From: Saprospiraceae bacterium
Lineage (GTDB): Bacteria > Bacteroidota > Bacteroidia > Chitinophagales > Saprospiraceae
Reading direction: 5' to 3'
DNA length: 64,000 bases
Assembly (NCBI GenBank): GCA_020848995.1
Contig: JADLHA010000041.1
Span: forward strand, 33,418 to 97,417
A program made the translations under genes and the position numbers. The notes under the pieces were generated by a model. It worked only from the letters and a program-made list of their open reading frames with translations, did not search any database and was not told the origin of the DNA. This document shows positions 10,228 through 19,257 of the stretch, one piece after another; the stretch's first letter is position 1; the number at the start of each line of letters is the position of its first letter.

Positions 10228-11070
10228 ATGTTATGCATCGTCGATTCCGGAGCCTCGAAAGCCGATTGGGCCTTGCTCGATGGCCAGATGCTGGATCGCT
10301 TCACCACGAAGGGGTTCAATCCCACGACGCAACCCGGGGAAGCCTTCATGGATATCCTGATGCAATTGAAAGCAAAAGGGACGAAAAGGCCCCAAAGCAT
10401 TTACCATTATGGCGCAGGGTGCTCCAATGAACAGGCACAAAAGAGTCTGTCGGATCTTTACCATCGCTTTTATCCGGACAGCAAGGTTTACATATATCCG
10501 GATTTGCTGGGTGCCGCTAGAGCCGTTTGCAAAGGAACTTCCGGGATCGTTTGCATTCTTGGCACAGGCTCACACGCCGCCCTCACCGACGGGCATCTCT
10601 TACTCCATCATTTTCAGTCTCTTGGCTACATCTTGGGGGATGAAGGCAGTGGAACCCACCTGGGTCGCTTGCTGATTCAGCGCTTTTTCCTTGGTGGGGT
10701 GCCAAAGGCCGCTGTGCAAAAAATACAAAATGAGCTGCCCCAATTCGATGCTGACTTCATCTACAAGTTCTACCAGTCTAAAGATCAAGCAGCAAAGCTT
10801 GCTGCCCTTGGAGCTTTTGTCATCTCCAACAAAGAGGAGCCTTGGATTTCGGACCTCATTGACGAATCCTTTTCCTCTTTCATCGCCCTGCGACTCAAGG
10901 CGTACCGGGATCATCGCGATTTACCGGTTTACGGCGTGGGGTCCGCAGCCGCATTGTTATGGGAAAAATTTTCACACCAGCTTAGAAACCAGGGCTTTAC
11001 ACCCGGAATTTGCCTGCAAAGGCCCCTGGATGGGCTTATAGATTATCACCGACATTATGCGCGAGATTAA
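10228..11070 (+). CDS. N-acetylglucosamine kinase-like BadF/BadG-type ATPase
   Basis: MLCIVDSGASKADWALLDG, GILGTGSHAALTDG-like phosphate loop, LGYILGDEGSGTHLGR. Confidence 0.8.
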   Translation: MLCIVDSGASKADWALLDGQMLDRFTTKGFNPTTQPGEAFMDILMQLKAKGTKRPQSIYHYGAGCSNEQAQKSLSDLYHRFYPDSKVYIYPDLLGAARAVCKGTSGIVCILGTGSHAALTDGHLLLHHFQSLGYILGDEGSGTHLGRLLIQRFFLGGVPKAAVQKIQNELPQFDADFIYKFYQSKDQAAKLAALGAFVISNKEEPWISDLIDESFSSFIALRLKAYRDHRDLPVYGVGSAAALLWEKFSHQLRNQGFTPGICLQRPLDGLIDYHRHYARD

Positions 11071-12037
11071 ACGAATTGGAGTCTTTACTTCAGGTGGAGA
11101 TGCTCCGGGAATGAATGCCGCTCTGCGTGCTGTTGTGCGAAGTGCCTGCCACCGCAAGGTGCTTGTCAGCGGCATTTACCGCGGCTACGAAGGGATGATT
11201 GACGGGGAAATATCAGACTTGTCGCCAAGGGACGTCGGCAACATCATCCACCGGGGCGGTACCATCCTCAAAACCGCAAGGAGCGCGCGTTTTATGACTG
11301 CGGAAGGAAGGAAAATCGCCTTTGAGCAATTGAAACAAAAGCACATTGACGCCTTGGTAGCGATTGGGGGCGATGGCACGTTCGCAGGGGCTCAATTGCT
11401 TTACCAGGAGCATGGACTTCCGGTAATTGGACTCCCGGGTACCATCGACAACGACCTGTACGGGACCAACTACTCCATTGGTTTTGACACGGCCATCAAT
11501 ACTGCGATTGACGCGGTCGACAAGATCCGGGATACGGCTGATGCCCACAATCGCTTGTTCCTGATCGAAGTCATGGGGCGCCATTCCGGTTTCATTGCCC
11601 TTCACACTGCGATTGCCTCCGGAGCTTCTGCAATGATCATTCCGGAGCGCGAGCTCGATTTTGAATGGCTGGTAGCGGACCTGCAGGGTACCATCGACCG
11701 GAAGAAGCTGTTCGGTCTTGTCATCGTAGCTGAAGGGAATCCGCTTGGCTCTGCAGAAGACCTTGCCCGCAGACTTCAGGATCGCATCCGAGAATATGAG
11801 GTGAAAGTAACCGTAATCGGGCACATCCAGCGAGGTGGATCGCCGACTGCGGCTGACCGGATTTTGGCAAGCAGGCTCGGCCATGAAGCTGTTGAAGCCC
11901 TGCTGGCTGGATCGTGCGATTGCATGGCAGGTTTATTGAGCGACACCATTGCCCTTACCCCCTTTGGTCAAGCCATCGGAAAGCGCAATCTGCCGGATCC
12001 GGAACTCATCGAACTCGCTACCATCCTCGGTCTCTAA
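11057..12037 (+). CDS. pfkA: 6-phosphofructokinase
   Basis: RIGVFTSGGDAPGMNAALRAVVR, GGDGTFAGA, GLPGTIDNDLYGTNYSIGFDTA, EVMGRHSGFIALH. Confidence 0.95.
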   Translation: MREIKRIGVFTSGGDAPGMNAALRAVVRSACHRKVLVSGIYRGYEGMIDGEISDLSPRDVGNIIHRGGTILKTARSARFMTAEGRKIAFEQLKQKHIDALVAIGGDGTFAGAQLLYQEHGLPVIGLPGTIDNDLYGTNYSIGFDTAINTAIDAVDKIRDTADAHNRLFLIEVMGRHSGFIALHTAIASGASAMIIPERELDFEWLVADLQGTIDRKKLFGLVIVAEGNPLGSAEDLARRLQDRIREYEVKVTVIGHIQRGGSPTAADRILASRLGHEAVEALLAGSCDCMAGLLSDTIALTPFGQAIGKRNLPDPELIELATILGL

Positions 12038-12635
12038 GCCATAACCGGGGACTCCTCAAACCCGATAGCCAATTGCCCATAATTTGGTTTCCGCTGGTTG
12101 TGAGGAATGACTCGGGGTGGAACTGGAAGCCTTCCACCGGTCGTGTTGTCATGCGTATCCCCATCAAAATTCCGTCCTCAGACCAGCAAGTAGGCTCCAG
12201 CAAATCATCAGGCAGGTCTGGATCAACGGCCCAACTGTGGTACAATCCGACCTCAAATTCATCTGGGAGACCGGCCAACAAGCTGGTGGCCGATGGCAAT
12301 TTGCGCACTTTTTTCAACTGTCCGTGTTGAACGAAGGGTTGTTTGAAAAGCCGGGCTCCACAGTGTTCTGCAATCGCCTGCATACCCAGGCAAATTCCAA
12401 GAATCGGCACCCCTGAGTAGAATTGAAGCAAATGCTCCATCAGTGGAAAATCTGATGGAACGCCGGGGCCTGGAGAAAAAACGATGCCTGATGCGTTAAA
12501 ATCCCATCCAATGCTTTCCAGCCTCCCTGAAACCAGGAGTACTTCAGCGTCAAGCGTTTCCAGCAACTGGACCAGATTGTAGGTAAATGAATCCTCGTTA
12601 TCAACCAGCAACACTTTCTGAACTCCCGAGTGCAT
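12018..12635 (-). CDS. pabA: Aminodeoxychorismate/anthranilate synthase component II (glutamine amidotransferase)
   Basis: VLLVDNEDSFTYNLVQLLE, GVPILGICLGMQAIAEHCGA, FQFHPESFLT; next to a component I gene and a class IV aminotransferase. Confidence 0.88.
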   Translation of the reverse strand: MHSGVQKVLLVDNEDSFTYNLVQLLETLDAEVLLVSGRLESIGWDFNASGIVFSPGPGVPSDFPLMEHLLQFYSGVPILGICLGMQAIAEHCGARLFKQPFVQHGQLKKVRKLPSATSLLAGLPDEFEVGLYHSWAVDPDLPDDLLEPTCWSEDGILMGIRMTTRPVEGFQFHPESFLTTSGNQIMGNWLSGLRSPRLWLRDRGW

Positions 12636-12680
12636 AAAACCGTTTAACTTTCAACGAAATTAGAAAAAGAGCTGTTTGCC

Positions 12681-13658
12681 GTGAACGGATTTTCGGACTA
12701 CCCCATTGTACTGAGGGAAATGACCCGTTTGCACCGCGAAGGCATCCCCTTCTTATTTGCCGTCAATTTTGATAAAACCGAGGGCTTTTGTTTACCAATC
12801 AGCAAAATATCGCCGGAACAGATTCAATTTCAGATAGGGCTTAACCCACTATTGGCGCATGAGCCGCCTCCCTCCATTGAACTTACTGCTTACCCGCTCC
12901 CTTATTCAGCTTATTTTTCAAAATTTTCGCACGTGCAGGAGCAAATCCGAAACGGAAATACCTATTTATGCAACCTGACCCAACCCAGCCCTATCTTTAC
13001 CCAAGCAGACCTAGAATCCATTTATGCTGCAAGCGCAGCTCCGTATAAGCTCTATGTGCGGAACCGGTTTGTCGTTTTCTCTCCGGAACCCTTTGTCAGA
13101 ATATCGGGAAGCGTAATTTCAGCCTTTCCAATGAAAGGCACCGCAATAGCAGATGGCGAGAGTTCAGAAGCATCGCTTCGGAACGACCCCAAGGAAGGCC
13201 CTGAACACAACACCATTGTGGATTTATTGCGCAACGACCTCAGCATCGTTGCCCATAGAGTCTATGTAAAAAGGCTAAAATATTGTGAGCGGATAAAAAC
13301 CTTACGCGGAGACCTCCTGCAAATGAGTTCAGAAATCAGCGGGAGCCTCAGGGCAGAATATGCAAATGACCTGGGGAACCTGTTTGACCGGATCCTGCCT
13401 GCCGGCTCCGTAACGGGAGCCCCGAAAATAAAAACCATAGCCATACTCCGCGAGATCGAAGCTTACTCAAGGAATTACTATACCGGCGTCTTTGGTTTAT
13501 TTGATGGAGTTAGCGTTACTTCGGCCGTGATGATTCGGTTCATTGAACAGACTGAAAATGGACTCGTCTATAAAAGCGGAGGGGGCATTACGGCTCTGTC
13601 GGATCCGGAAAAAGAATATCAGGAACTCGTACAGAAAATTTATGTTCCCGTTTTTTGA
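12681..13658 (+). CDS. pabB: Aminodeoxychorismate synthase component I family
   Basis: MKGTAIADG, DLLRNDLSIVAH, GSVTGAPKIKTIAILREIEAYSRNYYTGVFG chorismate-binding motifs. Confidence 0.88.
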   Translation: MNGFSDYPIVLREMTRLHREGIPFLFAVNFDKTEGFCLPISKISPEQIQFQIGLNPLLAHEPPPSIELTAYPLPYSAYFSKFSHVQEQIRNGNTYLCNLTQPSPIFTQADLESIYAASAAPYKLYVRNRFVVFSPEPFVRISGSVISAFPMKGTAIADGESSEASLRNDPKEGPEHNTIVDLLRNDLSIVAHRVYVKRLKYCERIKTLRGDLLQMSSEISGSLRAEYANDLGNLFDRILPAGSVTGAPKIKTIAILREIEAYSRNYYTGVFGLFDGVSVTSAVMIRFIEQTENGLVYKSGGGITALSDPEKEYQELVQKIYVPVF

Positions 13659-14244
13659 AAGCATGGCCATCGTGCACGGCGAAGTCCGCAACCTGCACCA
13701 TCACCAAAAGCGGATCTGCGATACCTTCAAACATTTTTTTCCCGGCTTCGTGCCCCCAAGCCTCAAAGACCTTATTCCAAAAACCGATAGGTATTCTCAA
13801 GTTCGTGTCAAATGGAAATTTCAGTATTCATCAACACATAACCATTCCCAAATACAGCCCTATGTACCAAAGAGTCATTCACATTTTGTGTTGGCGATAT
13901 CAGATATGAGCTATCCGTTCAAATCGACCAGGCGAGAAGAACTCAATTCATTAAAGGATGGCCTCCCACAGGGGGCTGAAGTCATCATTTTAAAAAAGGG
14001 CAACCTAACCGATACGACCTATTCAAACCTGGCCTTCTGGGATGGAACCCATTGGTACACCCCTTCCAGTCCCTTGTTACCGGGTACAATGCGTGCACAA
14101 CTTTTGGAGGACGGTAAAATGCTGGAATGCCCCATAACCCCAAGGAATTTGTCCAAATTCAGTCACTTCAAATGCATTAATGCCATGAACAATTTGAAGG
14201 AAGCCCCAACCTATGCCATTCAATGCATCCAGGAGCACAAATAG
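13642..14244 (+). CDS. Aminotransferase class IV (putative 4-amino-4-deoxychorismate lyase)
   Basis: Starts inside the 3' end of pabB (MFPFFESMAIVHGEVRNLHHHQKRI); class IV-like segment LTDTTYSNLAFWDGTHWYTPSSPLLPGTMR. Confidence 0.8.
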   Translation: MFPFFESMAIVHGEVRNLHHHQKRICDTFKHFFPGFVPPSLKDLIPKTDRYSQVRVKWKFQYSSTHNHSQIQPYVPKSHSHFVLAISDMSYPFKSTRREELNSLKDGLPQGAEVIILKKGNLTDTTYSNLAFWDGTHWYTPSSPLLPGTMRAQLLEDGKMLECPITPRNLSKFSHFKCINAMNNLKEAPTYAIQCIQEHK

Positions 14245-14250
14245 TAAGTT

Positions 14251-14910
14251 ATGGTCAACCTGAATCAATATTTCAAACTCAGTGCACTGGCAAAGAGCTA
14301 TGGAGCTCGCCTGCTGGTTGTAACAAAATACCAAAGCCGTGAAGACATCCTGCAACTTTACGAATCAGGACACCGACTCTTTGGTGAAAATCGTGTGGAT
14401 GCCCTTCTCGAGCGAAAGGCGACGCTCCCTGCAGACATTGAATGGCACATGATTGGCAGTCTTCAAAAAAACAAGATCAAACAACTCGTTGAATGGATCT
14501 CCTGCATCCAATCAATAGACAGCCTTGGATTAGCTGATAAAGTCCATGAACATGCAAACCGCATCAACAGGAACACTACCGTTCTGTTTGAAGTTAAGAT
14601 TGCAGCAGAACCGAGCAAACACGGCTTTGAAGAAAGCGAACTCCAGAAATTATTGGATAACGGCCATTTCGACCTATATCCCTCAATGCGCCTAAGCGGT
14701 TTGATGGGCATGGCAAGTTTTACCAACGACCACAAACAAATCTCGACAGAGTTCGCTGGTCTGCGCAAACTTTATGACGCTCTGGCAGAACAATATAGCT
14801 GCTGTAAAGATTTCGACACCTTGTCGATGGGCATGTCAGGAGATTATGAACTCGCGCTGGAGCAAGGCTCAACGATGCTGCGCATTGGATCAATACTATT
14901 TCAAGCATAA
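14251..14910 (+). CDS. YggS/PROSC-family pyridoxal phosphate-binding protein
   Basis: LLVVTKYQSREDILQLYESGHRLFGENRVDALLERK, IEWHMIGSLQKNKIKQL, LSMGMSGDYELALEQGSTMLRIGS. Confidence 0.9.
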   Translation: MVNLNQYFKLSALAKSYGARLLVVTKYQSREDILQLYESGHRLFGENRVDALLERKATLPADIEWHMIGSLQKNKIKQLVEWISCIQSIDSLGLADKVHEHANRINRNTTVLFEVKIAAEPSKHGFEESELQKLLDNGHFDLYPSMRLSGLMGMASFTNDHKQISTEFAGLRKLYDALAEQYSCCKDFDTLSMGMSGDYELALEQGSTMLRIGSILFQA

Positions 14911-15070
14911 GGGCACTTCTAAGAACTCCATTCTGATGCCAGAATGAAAAGGGCTGCCTCCCTCCACTCCCTGTTGATGCCAGAATGAAAAGGGCTTCCT
15001 CGCTAAATTCATTGAGCGCGTGAGCCTGTGCGGGCAAGCTGGCGCAAGAGGGGGGGGGGAAGTGCCCTTA
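14908..15070. mobile_element. Putative MITE, copy 1 (163 bp including flanking TA)
   Basis: TA-AGGGCACTTCT left end at 14908 and GAAGTGCCCT-TA right end at 15070 are inverted; internal 41-bp units CTCC..TGATGCCAGAATGAAAAGGGCTGCCTCCCTCCA; same family at ~44956 and ~63815. Confidence 0.75.
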
Positions 15071-16699
15071 AGGAACCAAGAACTTCAGTACCGTTTGCTT
15101 GCCCTTCCTGTCCACCGCACGAACAACATACATTCCACCAGCAAGGTTCGTGCAATGAGCAAAGTGCCCGGCGTTTGGCAACAGGCAACATACAGGCTTC
15201 CCGTCCAATCCATAAATCTCTGCTTTCACGACAGAGCTCGACGGATGAAATTCAATTTGGGACGATGCCGAATTGAAAATAATTTGTAAGCTGCTCTCTT
15301 CAGTCTGCTCCGCGTCTGTAGCTTCGCAAAGTTCCACTACACTAAAACTCAGCTCTTTTTGCCCCAATACGACGTCAGTCGAGATCAGGTCAAGATTTTT
15401 CGCTGACAAGCCCAGTTCTGAAATCCTCATAGTATCTTTAAAAACCTCGGAGCTGAGCGGAGTGGAGCATTTATGCTGAAACTGGATGTCATTTTCGATC
15501 AGTATGCAGTTTTGGAGAGGCATGCCTTCGGCAATGACCGCCGTCCAAAATCGAGATCCGGTACGCTCGTAGCAAACGGTAGAACTTCCCTTGCCCTCCG
15601 GTAAATCCAATCCCTTTTGATGCAAGCGGATGGCTTCAACGATCGCATTCGCGGAATTGATTTTAACCGTGACATAGCCCCGTTCTGCTAAAATAGAGGC
15701 GGGCGACTGCCCTCCGAAATAAAATGTGTTACCATCGACCAATCCGCTTTCAACGCGAATCGGCATGGTGTAATTGCGCCAGGTGCGTAAAGCGTAATTG
15801 ACATCAAACAACGTGACTAAAAGCTGTCCCGGCTCTGAACCTCCGAGTACAGCCTGCGAGAACAAATGCAGGTTGGCTCCATTTGCGCGAAGGTATGTCC
15901 AACCATACCGGTTACTGAAGCTCTGATTTGGCGCCAGCAGCTCCACCTTGCGCAATTTTCCCGGCATTCCATCCGGATCAAGGTCCATCAGCATCATTCG
16001 GTGGTAGTTGTCGCCACTTGTCTGAACGATTCCACCAATGGCTATTCTTCCTGAAGGATCAAAAGCAATCGCATGAGGGAATTCCGAATGGATCGGCCCC
16101 ACAGCGTTGTACAGGTATGCCCATTCAATTTGTTGTCCGTCGTATTCAAAAGCAACAACCTTGTCCTGTTTTCCGGAGAGGTAATCCACTTCTGTTCTTG
16201 CAAGGATGCAAAACCGGCCGCCTTCCAAAACAATATCAACGGCAACCAGAGGCTTGTCCGGATCAATCATCCGGCTGAAGAGCACAAAATTGGAAAAAGT
16301 GCCGAGTCGCACATTGTAAACAGCGAGGAAAGGGAAACGTCCACTTGCCGGATGGGAGTAGTTACCCAGCATCACCAGTTCGACCTCTCCGTTGCCAATC
16401 ATTTTGACCAATTCGAGGTCGCCGCCTGGAAGGTAGAGGTACATCGCCTTTTTTAGCGCTTCAGGCGTTGCAAATTGCGCGAGTATAATGCCGTTGTCAC
16501 TTGTTGTACGATCGGTAGCGTTCCAGGCAATGGACTTTATTCCGGGGCTGGTTCCAAGCCCCGAAGTTGAATGCATTGCAACTACGCGCAACAAGGTGTA
16601 ATTGGTATCTGTCAGGGTTATGAGGGAGTAGGATTGAGTTTGAGCTTCCCTAAGCCACAGCAAAATGCTCCCAATAATCAATAAGTACTGGTACTTCAT
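15068..16699 (-). CDS. Secreted protein with T9SS type A C-terminal sorting domain
   Basis: Signal-like N-terminus MKYQYLLIIGSILLWLREAQTQ from ATG 16699; C-terminus SSVVKAEIYGLDGKPV...GGMYVVRAVDRKGKQTVLKFLVP is T9SS CTD-like. Confidence 0.7.
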   Translation of the reverse strand: MKYQYLLIIGSILLWLREAQTQSYSLITLTDTNYTLLRVVAMHSTSGLGTSPGIKSIAWNATDRTTSDNGIILAQFATPEALKKAMYLYLPGGDLELVKMIGNGEVELVMLGNYSHPASGRFPFLAVYNVRLGTFSNFVLFSRMIDPDKPLVAVDIVLEGGRFCILARTEVDYLSGKQDKVVAFEYDGQQIEWAYLYNAVGPIHSEFPHAIAFDPSGRIAIGGIVQTSGDNYHRMMLMDLDPDGMPGKLRKVELLAPNQSFSNRYGWTYLRANGANLHLFSQAVLGGSEPGQLLVTLFDVNYALRTWRNYTMPIRVESGLVDGNTFYFGGQSPASILAERGYVTVKINSANAIVEAIRLHQKGLDLPEGKGSSTVCYERTGSRFWTAVIAEGMPLQNCILIENDIQFQHKCSTPLSSEVFKDTMRISELGLSAKNLDLISTDVVLGQKELSFSVVELCEATDAEQTEESSLQIIFNSASSQIEFHPSSSVVKAEIYGLDGKPVCCLLPNAGHFAHCTNLAGGMYVVRAVDRKGKQTVLKFLVP

Positions 16700-18963
16700 C
16701 GCTTTATCCATTTTTCGACCCAACGGTGGTGTCCGTCTGAAACGGTCACGAAGTAGACTCCTGGTGACAACCGTTGTGCTTCGGGTATTTCGGCAAACCC
16801 ACTCAGTGTGTAGGTGGTAGCTATACACTTGCCTGAAGCATCAAAAATTTGTATTGTATATTCAACCTCTTTAGCAAGATGAACAACAAGTGCCCCACCC
16901 GATGGATTGGGTGTTAATATAAAACGGGTGCATCGCTGCGGATTTTCCGATGCGGTCGGACCCAGCAGATCCGTCTTATAAAAAGAGATGCCGCCGCGGG
17001 CATTTCCGGTTACCATTTCGAGGACTCCGTCTGAGTCGATGTCTGCAAGGCTCAGCGTGATGCGTTCTCCTTCCTTCATAAGTCCGTAGTGTGGATTCAG
17101 CATTTCATAAGTGCCATCGGGATCCTGGGTTATTCCACCAATGCGCTTGACTTCGCCAAAAATGTTACCCGTAAATAGATTAAGGGCTCCCTGATATTGA
17201 TAAAATTCCGGACTGGAATAAACCTTTGAAGAAATGCCGTTTACGATAATGTTCCCAAGACAGTTTGTATTGGGTTCCTTAAAGTAATCCGGATCAAAAG
17301 CAGCCTCCTCTGGTGTGCCTTGATTCTGAAAATAATAAAAACTTCCGCAGGCCTTGCCGGATGGATCATTTGTGTTGAGTCGCGATCCACTGACAATATC
17401 CAGGCGTCCATCGCCATTGAGGTCGATGAGATATGGCGAACTGTAGGATTTTGCACTCAATTCCTGGTAGGGATACTCCGGCTTATTAAATTGAAAGGGC
17501 TTCCCTGCCCCGGCAGTATTTTCACAAAAGAAGAACTGACCCTGATTTTCGCCGACGAGCATGTCGAAGTCACCGTCGTTGTCGAGATCGCCAAATGCCG
17601 GAGTAAAAGAATGATGAGCATCTGCACTGAGGGCATAATCGTTAAACTCCAGGTAATTGCTGTCAGCCAAAGCAAATGCAGGTGTAGTTTCTGTCCCCAC
17701 GTTTTCAAAAAGGACCAGGCGCGCATCCCGCAAATTGGTACCGCGGATAAAGAACCCTTCCGTACCGACGATGAGGTCCATTTTTCCATCCTGGTTGAAG
17801 TCGACAAAGCAAGGGTCTGTTGCGGAGCCGAGGTCCATCATTTCGCCAACGAGAAAAGAGCGGGTATTCCGCTGAAATTTGGGAGCCGCCGCAGTACCCA
17901 CGTTCCGGTAATACCAAAGATTGTCGATATTTTCTGAAATGGATCGCTGGTTAGGAGCTACCAAAATATCTGTTAAGCCGTCGTGATCGACATCTGCTGA
18001 AAAAGCTGCGAGAAAAGTTGCGAGGTCGAGGGAATCGGAGTTGCCTGGCCAGTTAGTCTGCTGTTTATTCATATAAGGACGTTCCAGGCTGCCGGCGTTG
18101 AAAAGAGCGATCAAACCATTGTTGGTGAGGTCGCCAACCAGCAAATCCGGCAGACCATTTCCATCCAGGTCTTGCGACAGCAAAGTTGAACCGGAGTGCC
18201 TCAGCACCGGCATAGCATTGCGAAATGAAGCGCAACTATCTGGGCTGCCGCTCAGGGTAATCTCAGCGGTAAAGCCACTTTCTACAAAACCGCCAAAGCA
18301 ACGGTCTGCCAACACAAACGCCATGGTGTCATTTGAGAAAGCCCTTTCTTTGACGATGTTTTTAAAGAGACTTACCCGGTTATTTCCCGGTTCGAAAAGC
18401 AGTATGTCAAGATCGCCATCTCCATCGAGGTCCTCGATCACTGGTATGTCGGTAAAATCGATAGGGATTTGGGTCGTGTTGTTGCCGAGTGAGAAAAACA
18501 GCACCTTAAATGGCTTGCCCATGTCGAATTTTTCGAATTCCAGTCCGGCTTGTCCTCTTGAACCCCGGTAGAGTTCGATGCCGGGAATCCCTTCCGTATT
18601 GAAAGAACTGGCGAATAAATCGGCAATGCCGTCGCCATTGAAATCCCTGAAAAGAGTCCAGTCTTTAAGCCTCGGGAATTTAACCCGGTACTGGGGGCTG
18701 AATGCGTATTCCTGCAAGACCGGATCGTAACGAAAAGGCAACAGGACATCTCCTGCGCGGTCGAACAGGACCAAATCCTCCACAGCATCGCCATCGAGGT
18801 CGATGGTATTGACTTGTATGTTGTCTGCACCTCCTGTCGCCCCATAGCGAAGCACTCTGCCTTCACCATCGATCACGGGAATGGGGATCCAGGGAAGTCC
18901 CTGTGAAAATATGCCCACGCTCCATAGGAACGGGAGGATGGATGCCAAAATGATAACTCTCAT
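16696..18963 (-). CDS. FG-GAP/VCBS repeat secreted protein with T9SS sorting domain
   Basis: Repeated Ca-binding-like DLDGDGDLDILLFE, DFNGDGIADLFA, DLNGDGRLDIVSG, DIDSDGVLEMVTG; C-terminal CTD (LTPNPSGGALVVHLAKEVEYTIQIFDASGKCIATT...). Confidence 0.85.
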   Translation of the reverse strand: MRVIILASILPFLWSVGIFSQGLPWIPIPVIDGEGRVLRYGATGGADNIQVNTIDLDGDAVEDLVLFDRAGDVLLPFRYDPVLQEYAFSPQYRVKFPRLKDWTLFRDFNGDGIADLFASSFNTEGIPGIELYRGSRGQAGLEFEKFDMGKPFKVLFFSLGNNTTQIPIDFTDIPVIEDLDGDGDLDILLFEPGNNRVSLFKNIVKERAFSNDTMAFVLADRCFGGFVESGFTAEITLSGSPDSCASFRNAMPVLRHSGSTLLSQDLDGNGLPDLLVGDLTNNGLIALFNAGSLERPYMNKQQTNWPGNSDSLDLATFLAAFSADVDHDGLTDILVAPNQRSISENIDNLWYYRNVGTAAAPKFQRNTRSFLVGEMMDLGSATDPCFVDFNQDGKMDLIVGTEGFFIRGTNLRDARLVLFENVGTETTPAFALADSNYLEFNDYALSADAHHSFTPAFGDLDNDGDFDMLVGENQGQFFFCENTAGAGKPFQFNKPEYPYQELSAKSYSSPYLIDLNGDGRLDIVSGSRLNTNDPSGKACGSFYYFQNQGTPEEAAFDPDYFKEPNTNCLGNIIVNGISSKVYSSPEFYQYQGALNLFTGNIFGEVKRIGGITQDPDGTYEMLNPHYGLMKEGERITLSLADIDSDGVLEMVTGNARGGISFYKTDLLGPTASENPQRCTRFILTPNPSGGALVVHLAKEVEYTIQIFDASGKCIATTYTLSGFAEIPEAQRLSPGVYFVTVSDGHHRWVEKWIKR

Positions 18964-19231
18964 GGTGCTCTATAAGGTGAACGGACAAAACTAACGAAAC
19001 GTGGCTGAGGCTTTGCATTTTGAATGCCTTGTCGAAGTTTGATTCCGGTTCAAGCCCCGGCGGGTTGTGCCTGCTTTTAGGATTATCATGGGCCCGATCA
19101 TTTTGCTATTTAGTTGTTTTACAATGCATTGCAAACTTAGTATCCCTATAGAACCCGTCTTTCCGGCAGCCAAAGGCGTCCAAATGAGGCATTCGGAAAG
19201 CCGAAAAGAACGTCATATATAAATCATTAAA

Positions 19232-19239
19232 TATCTTTG
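19232..19239 (+). promoter_or_regulatory. Putative Bacteroidota -7 element TATCTTTG upstream of purL
   Basis: Matches TAnnTTTG consensus; lies ~20 bp before GTG 19258. No clear -33 TTG seen. Confidence 0.4.
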
Positions 19240-19257
19240 CATTGCAAAAATTGCATC

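Noticed and set aside
10140-10400. N-terminal extension of the hbd ORF (ORF track start 10400)
   Set aside because: Would overlap the divergent BadF-type ATPase; canonical Rossmann start MKNIAVIGAGTMG begins at 10139.
15050-15059. Homopolymeric G tract (and C tract near 44970) as phase-variation switch
   Set aside because: Lies in the non-coding MITE-like element, not in a coding region or between promoter elements; no evidence of regulatory effect.
19237-19257. purL start at ATG 19237
   Set aside because: It overlaps the putative -7 element TATCTTTG (19232-19239), so it would lie upstream of the transcript; GTG 19258 is more plausible.
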